Origin: Benincasa hispida
Taxonomy: Eukaryota > Streptophyta > Magnoliopsida > Cucurbitales > Cucurbitaceae
Direction: 5' to 3'
NCBI RefSeq assembly: GCF_009727055.1
Contig: NC_052354.1
Coordinates: forward strand, 37,438,543-37,502,542
Length of the DNA: 64,000 nucleotides
Part shown: positions 58,827-64,000 of the stretch, one piece after another
How positions within the stretch are numbered: the first letter of the stretch is position 1
Layout: every line of letters starts with the position of its first letter
The notes under the pieces: generated by a model
Told to the model about the DNA's origin: nothing
Databases searched by the model: none
Seen by the model: the letters and a program-made list of their open reading frames with translations, nothing else
Translations under genes and position numbers: made by a program

Positions 58827-59012
58827 GGTCAAAGTCAAACTTTGACCAAAAAGTCAACATTTTGACTATTTATGATTTGACTAATTTTGACCTCTCGAGT
58901 ATGAATCCGCATTCATTTTATCGAAATTCAAATCACATTTGAGTATAATGTCGGTCAAAGTTTGACTTTTCAAAGTCAAAAGTCAACTCTTTGACTTTTT
59001 ACATCTTTGACC
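58827..59012. promoter_or_regulatory. W-box cluster in the Copia-B 5' LTR (13 TTGACY in 186 bp)
   Basis: The same array as in the 3' LTR, but with the outermost motif lost (AGGCAAAG instead of AGTCAAAG). Every other motif is kept although the surrounding LTR sequence differs. Confidence 0.7.
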
Positions 59013-60212
59013 ATTTCGATTATTTCTGCGCTTCCGAATATGAACGTATTCATATTCTTGATATTTAAATCACATTTAAATATTAAAGCTGTATCTCTAA
59101 ACTAAAAAATCGACCACTATATCACATATACTTGTCGGTTTCTATCTCTACACCTAATTCGAACAATTCGAATTATTCTATCATACTATTATAAGTTTAT
59201 TCCATATGAGCTAGTAAGGGAACCTAATGAACCTACAGATCATGGGCTCCAACGATCCGAGATTAGTTAGCTAAACTCCTTAGATGGAGCTAATCAACAT
59301 TCATTAACTCACGAGTCATTCCACTATAGTCCCGTAGTTGCACTCCCCTCACTATAGATATATTTGTGTCCATATGATATAACCATGATTAGTAAGCTAA
59401 TCCTTCACAGGTTGTTCGTAATCTCGGCTAGGTCATAAAAATCGTTTTACCCCCGAGACTACATCTTATTCCTTAAGTTCCACTGATCCTCTAATGAACA
59501 ATTGGTTTAAGGTCCAACATATAAACCGGCCAATGAGATGGTGGGGCCCTTTGTTCAAGACCTAGATTCAGTACTAAAGGGAACAACCTATCAACTATCC
59601 CTATAACGGGTAGGAATGAATTCCGTCTTGCACCCTATGTTCCCAACTATCCACCTGATCTTACCCCTATAATGGGAGGCTTATTGGGCTAGCGATAATG
59701 AGCTGCCCCTCACCTATGCAGATCTAAGGATAGTTCCGAGTGAACAGGAGTTCATAGTTAGCTCAGGATTAAGATTAAGTTACCTAGGTCATCAATTAAC
59801 GAAATAGTCAGTTTTATACATAAAACGACATTTAGAACGTAAAAAGTGACTATTTCATGGTTCAGTCTTATGTAAACTCTTTAGATAGGATGCCCCCATT
59901 TTTCATGTCTCCACATGAACGGTTTAGGATCACATCGTTTGTACTAACTACAAAATGGGCCGTATCCATAGTGTCCCTAGAATAAGGCACCCAATCTTAT
60001 TCATATACTATAGACCATTTTGGCTATATATTTGAACTTGATCCACATTTATGTCACTACATAAAGTTCAAACTTAAACTTAATAGCCTCGGATCCTTAG
60101 TTTATTGGATTCATGAATATAGAATTTAAATTTACTAAAGATTTTCAATAACAGCTTTATTGAATAAGAATATGATATTACAAACTACGAGTTTTAGGAC
60201 ATAAATCTAACA

Positions 60213-60547
60213 ATTGGATCATTATATTGGTATCAAATACAAAATGGATTGTATATATAGTGTTACCAAGATAAGGTACCCAACCTTATCCTTATACTAT
60301 AGACCTTTTAAGTTGTATCTTGAACATTGATCCCTGTATGTGACATTGATCCCTATATGTCTCCACATACAGTTCAAGACTCATAAGATAGCCTTGGATG
60401 TTAGTTTATTGGATTTAAGGTTATTAAGACAAAATAGAAAACAATACAAACAATAACATTTATTGATTTAACATCTATGACACTTTATTGATGACAGTCA
60501 ATTAATAACATTTACTATCTATGAGTTTTAGGGCATAAAACCCAACA
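60213..60547 (-). mobile_element. Copia-C LTR, proximal part
   Basis: It continues the LTR interrupted by Copia-B and ends GGCATAAAACCCAACA (minus strand: TGTTGGGTTTTATGCC, the LTR start). The join 49998/60218 reproduces the uninterrupted family sequence (CACATG...GTTTG/GTTGG, ATCA...). AACTCCCACTTG (60548-60559) follows, on the minus strand a polypurine tract. Confidence 0.78.
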
Positions 60548-60785
60548 AACTCCCACTTGAACTAAAAGTCTAGTCAGTGAGTTGTACACAATCCAAAGGC
60601 AAGATTGTTATAAATAAATACAATAAACTAGGGCATCCATATACCCATTAATCATCTTCTACTTGCCCTATATTATACAATGTACATGTTTTGTAGACCT
60701 AGATTCTCTGATGACCTTCATACACTTTAGCCGAGAGAGCCTTCGTAAATTGATCAGTAATGGTGTTTAGTCTAATATAGGTGTC
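60548..60785 (-). pseudogene. Copia-C pol 3' tail
   Basis: The minus strand reads ITDQFTKALSAKVYEGHQRI and then a stop, the closing residues of Copia RNase H. It lies just inside the polypurine tract next to the Copia-C LTR. Nothing further upstream of the element is present; at about 60785 an unrelated repeat begins. Confidence 0.7.
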
Positions 60786-61784
60786 GTTAATTATATCTTA
60801 CCCAAAACAAATGAAATTTATAATACTTTAACTACAACTAGAACTAACACGTAGTAATAGTGGAGTAAGAGGTCGATCCCAAGAGAACCTTTATTAATAT
60901 GCCTAAAATAAACTATTTGAATTTCAAAATGCAAAAGATTAAACGGGGGTTGTTTGTTTTCAAGAACTAGAAACTAACCAAGTGAAAAAGCAAGAATTAA
61001 TATAGGAAATTTATTAATGAGAGAAGTAAGAGAGATTATGAGATAAGATTCAATTGAAATGAAATCGTGGGGATTTCATGTAAACTAGGCAATTCTATCA
61101 TTGACTTAATAAAAAATCATGCAATTAGATTATTCAATAGTTCATTAAGAATAAATTCCTAATGCCCTAATTAGCTAATTTGACAATTAACCATAATCTT
61201 GGTCTTAATTGCTTCCTAAAGACATTTCACAATTGATCCCTAAATTGCATTAAACTCATGTGTTTTGTTAACTATTCCAATCTTGAAATCAAAAGAATGA
61301 AAATTCAAGATTGATGGCATGAATGTTCTAAATTAATAGGTACTTTAAAGAGAGGAAAAGAAGTCCATATTTTCTATCAAGACTACTAATTCTTGCAACC
61401 ATAATTACAATTTTGTTATAGAACTATGTAATTTTTGCATTAAAAAATTGATTAATCTTGAGTCGTCAATTCAATTTTATTCTAAATCTCAGCAAGAACA
61501 AAGAAAGTAATTACATGAAAGAAAGTTCAAGGAAAAGTCTCAAGAAAGTACCAATCTACATAATTCCCCATGAAAAAGGATTACCTACTCATGGATGATG
61601 AAATTCTTCAAGCAATCCATTGATAGTTGCATAATTGGTACAAGGATTGAATACAAATGATTGAATCTCTAAAAAATTTACAAGAATAGATCTGTAAATT
61701 AGAAGTCTCTCTTTAAAAATTTTAATTTTCCTTCTCTTCTCTCTTTGAAAAACTGAAACAATAAAATTTATACGAGCAGACATA

Positions 61785-61965
61785 GTGTCAAGACGACAAG
61801 GCCAGTGTTGCAACGCTAAATCGTAGAAAAGCCAAGAAGTGTTGGGCTAACGTTGCAACACTGCATTGACTCTTGGTTGTACAAGGCGCGGGGATGAATC
61901 GCATCAAAATTCGGAGTGTTGCAATGCTATGGGGAGCATTGCAACGCTACCTTGTTTTGCAGCAA
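61785..61965. repeat. GTTGCAACGCT short repeats
   Basis: GTGTTGCAACGCT, CGTTGCAACACTG, GTGTTGCAATGCT and CATTGCAACGCT occur within 170 bp. The core GTTGCAAC is a palindrome. Confidence 0.6.
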
Positions 61966-62034
61966 AAGCGAGTATTCTGTATTCAAGTGTTGCTTGTTGC
62001 TTCTATTGAGGTCGAGACGCTGAAATTTGAAGGT

Positions 62035-62305
62035 GAAACTCGATACTCGATGCACGATGGCCTTTACCCGATCCTCGATGAACGATGGAATTTACTCGAT
62101 GGCCTTTACTCGATGAAAAGAAGAATAATAAGAAACTCGATAGTACTCGATGGTACTCGATTACTTGATGCTCGATCACTCGATTACTTTTGATTATATT
62201 CAACAACCTTACTTGATGGTATTTACTTGGTAGAATTTTGGTATTTACTCGATGCTCGATTACTCGTGGATTGATTATTCGATTATTCGATTACTCGATG
62301 ATACT
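62035..62305. repeat. ACTCGATG short-motif array
   Basis: TTACTCGATG and variants (GATCCTCGATG, ACTCGATTACTCG, ATTCGATTATTCG) occur about twenty times in 270 bp. The word TCGA is palindromic. A block with TGATGGCCTTTAC is repeated. Confidence 0.7.
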
Positions 62306-64000
62306 TGATGGAATTTTTGTAATTTTCTGATTCTCTTCAATTTATTGATTTTCTTGGTCTTTTTTTTTTTATCTTTTAGGCCCGATTTTCTCTTAATGAC
62401 TTCTAAATGCCTCGGGGACCGTTTTACCTATAAAATTAGCATTTAAAGAAAATAATCAACACAATTTTGGAGAAATTAATATAGAAAATATTTATCCTTT
62501 ACAAACCTAAAAAAATACCCCCAACTTAGCTCTTGGTAGTCCTGAACAAGTCTAAACTAGAAATATGCATATATTTAAGCAAAAGTGAATTGTTTATTGT
62601 TTATTCACAGTTTCATTATTTTATTCAAATTAACAAATTCAAGTTGGCACATTTTCATCTTCACATCTAAATGGTCTATACATTCAAGTGTCTTACACAA
62701 TAAATTGATTCTCATCTCTTTTCTTAACAATCAAAGAAGTAAGGATATAAGCAAACATTTAGAAATTCAAAGTTTTGCTAACAAAAGGTTGAAGCTTATT
62801 TTGAAAAGAAAAGGTCTTTTTCTTGCAAAATCATAAAAGAAAAGACTACCTAGTTTTAGTTTACTTAAAGGCCTAAACTAATAGAAAGGAGACATCCAAC
62901 TTTCAATTCCTCTTTGGCCTACACTGGCCTGGTTATCAATCTATGATATACCTAACTTGCATTGGATAGAAGCAATTCTAATACAGGGGTGCCTTTTCAA
63001 ACTCACGCATACAAAATGTAATTGCATTTCTTTTACTTAGGGAGATAGCTTTCACATTCACACCATCGGGAACGTATCACTCTTTTCTCATGGGCCCTAA
63101 TAGAAACACGATGAAGGTAGTTCTTTTCACCTCTACCCATGAACACACACGTTAGTAAAGGTTATGTTAATTTGGAATTTTTTTTTTGTGCTAGCAATTT
63201 TTTTTTATACTAGGCCCTTTTTATTCCTCTATGTCTAGACTTGTCTTTAAAACAAGATAGTTGTTCTTAGACCAAAGTTCGTCCTATTGGGGTAACAAAG
63301 AAAATTAAGTGGATATGAAATTTCTAAGAGTCTAAAGGTTCTAAATAAACCTAAAGACTAAGTACTCGATTTTTTATGAAGTTAAAAGGAAAAGAAAGTT
63401 TCTTTTGAAAAATGAGGTTCAAATTTTTGTTTGAAAAACTTTGAAGGTCTAATTTTTTTTTTGTATCCTTACGAGAAAAAGTGCGTCATCAAAAATTCAT
63501 CAATAAGAATCAAGAAATTAAGTAAAAATAAATGATGCATAGAATCAAAGTGAATGAGATTCTTGAATGTGAAAACATGAATTTATTGCATTCAAGGCAA
63601 AAATGGTCTTTTGAAGAATAAAGAATTCAATAGACATGTTTTTTCAAAGAATCAAAATTACACCATCGAGATGAATCAGAGCCTCAAATTTATTCAGATA
63701 TGTCAAAGAAAAATCGCAAAATTTATGTAATCAATCTAAGTAATAAACAATTTTTTAACCCGAGCTCAGATGCTCAAGGGTTCCAGTCATGCAAAATTTT
63801 TTAGTGAGGCTCATTTTTAAAGCTAATCAAAGGATACTCAAAAGAATACAAAAACATGCAATGTTTACCCACCCCCAACTTAAAGATGGAACATTGTCCT
63901 CAATGTTTAGAATAGGCAAATGAATTCAAGAAATAAAAAGGAAGGGATGTAGAGAGAAACTTCCCTGGTTTTGTTGTTGATCATTTATTTACTTGAGAGA

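Larger units (their letters stand above)
49999..60212 (-). mobile_element. Copia-B: LTR retrotransposon with both LTRs, minus strand
   Basis: Left LTR from 49999 (TGATGGAAAAGTCGG). Right LTR 58280-60212 (same start, ends AAATCTAACA). Target duplication GTTGG (49994-49998) and ATTGG (60213-60217), 4 of 5 identical. The minus-strand order is LTR, PBS (TGGTATCAAAGCT at 58277-58265), leader, gag, knuckle, IN, RT, RNase H, polypurine tract, LTR. The span is inflated by a probable false insertion at about 51.77-52.70 kb. By eye the LTRs differ by a few percent, so the insertion is not recent. All coding modules contain stops or frameshifts. Confidence 0.87.
58280..60212 (-). repeat. Copia-B 5' LTR, 1933 bp
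   Basis: It is read from 60212 (TGTTAGATTTATGTCC) to 58280 (...TTTTCCATCA) and adjoins the primer-binding site. It contains a W-box cluster at 58827-59012 (13 TTGACY) and TATAAATA at 58641-58634, giving an upstream-to-downstream promoter order on the minus strand. Confidence 0.87.
60786..64000. other. Non-coding LTR-retrotransposon-like sequence, probably Ty3-type, truncated by the window end
   Basis: No coding domain is visible. Words such as GGAGTAAGAGGTCGATCCCA (about 60862), ATACCCCCAACTTAG (about 62515) and CACCCCCAACTTAAAGATGG with CATTGTCCTCAATG (about 63870-63905) recall non-coding parts of large plant Ty3-type (Tat/Ogre-like) elements read on the minus strand. This is recognition from memory only. 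The frames at 61589-61813, 61873-62193 and 62585-62836 have no recognisable product. Confidence 0.35.

Noticed and set aside
1..64000. tRNA, rRNA or organellar insertions
   Set aside because: I looked for cloverleaf-like tracts, rRNA words and plastid genes and recognised none apart from the tRNA-derived SINE. A tRNAscan or organelle alignment was not possible here.

Overview
The window is nuclear DNA of a flowering plant. It is very AT-rich, holds almost no host coding sequence, and is built mainly of nested transposable elements in different states of decay. The small-element families (a MULE-type MITE with a GGAAAATTTTTCAAAGATAG-like end, a hAT-like MITE reading through GTTACTAAACGGG, an Au-like tRNA-derived SINE) and many TATCACTGATAG-type arrays remind me of Cucurbitaceae genomes. 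That family assignment is recognition from memory, not a computed result.

The one convincing host gene is a two-exon, plus-strand Aux/IAA gene (25607-26001 joined to 27690-27765, 156 aa). It matches the non-canonical IAA33 type: it has the C-terminal PB1 (domain III/IV) region but no EAR motif and no domain II degron. Its single intron carries a MITE.

Layout. 859-6835: degenerate CACTA (En/Spm) element with a TGA target duplication, TNP2 and Transposase_24 remnants on the minus strand, a candidate 402-bp solo LTR and a GA/CT-rich foldback. 8.4-13.2 kb: MULE-derived territory with a transposase C-terminal zinc-knuckle remnant and several short-motif arrays. 14-22.5 kb: AT-rich DNA with foldback and hAT-like MITEs. 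22.6-23.8 kb: LINE 3' remnant (RT end, zf-RVT, RNase H) with an inverted duplication. 25.4-27.8 kb: IAA33. 28.4-28.6 kb: MULE MITE with a 9-bp TSD. 29.7-36.8 kb: second CACTA-like element carrying two related non-coding repeats, each opened by a hairpin, and a C48 (Ulp1-like) protease remnant. 37.2-38 kb: GC-rich hAT MITE, then a SINE.

39.4-60.8 kb is a stack of Copia elements. Copia-A (plus strand, SIRE/Maximus-like) is dead and interrupted by two solo LTRs of one family (40488-42357 and 45989-48225), each with a near-perfect 5-bp TSD. A minus-strand Copia-C LTR follows. Copia-B (minus strand, 49999-60212) sits inside that LTR, flanked by GTTGG/ATTGG. The Copia-B LTRs hold a dense cluster of WRKY W-box motifs upstream of a TATA box. 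60.8-64 kb is non-coding LTR-retrotransposon-like sequence.

Two single-N gaps (47590 and 52702) lie next to sequence that looks duplicated by assembly rather than by biology. About 0.9 kb at 51.77-52.70 kb is very probably a false copy of 60.03-60.97 kb. I found no complete previously unknown system. The observations most worth following are the W-box-loaded LTR promoter, the paired hairpins with a compensatory stem change, and the recurrent short palindromic-motif arrays inside unrelated transposons.
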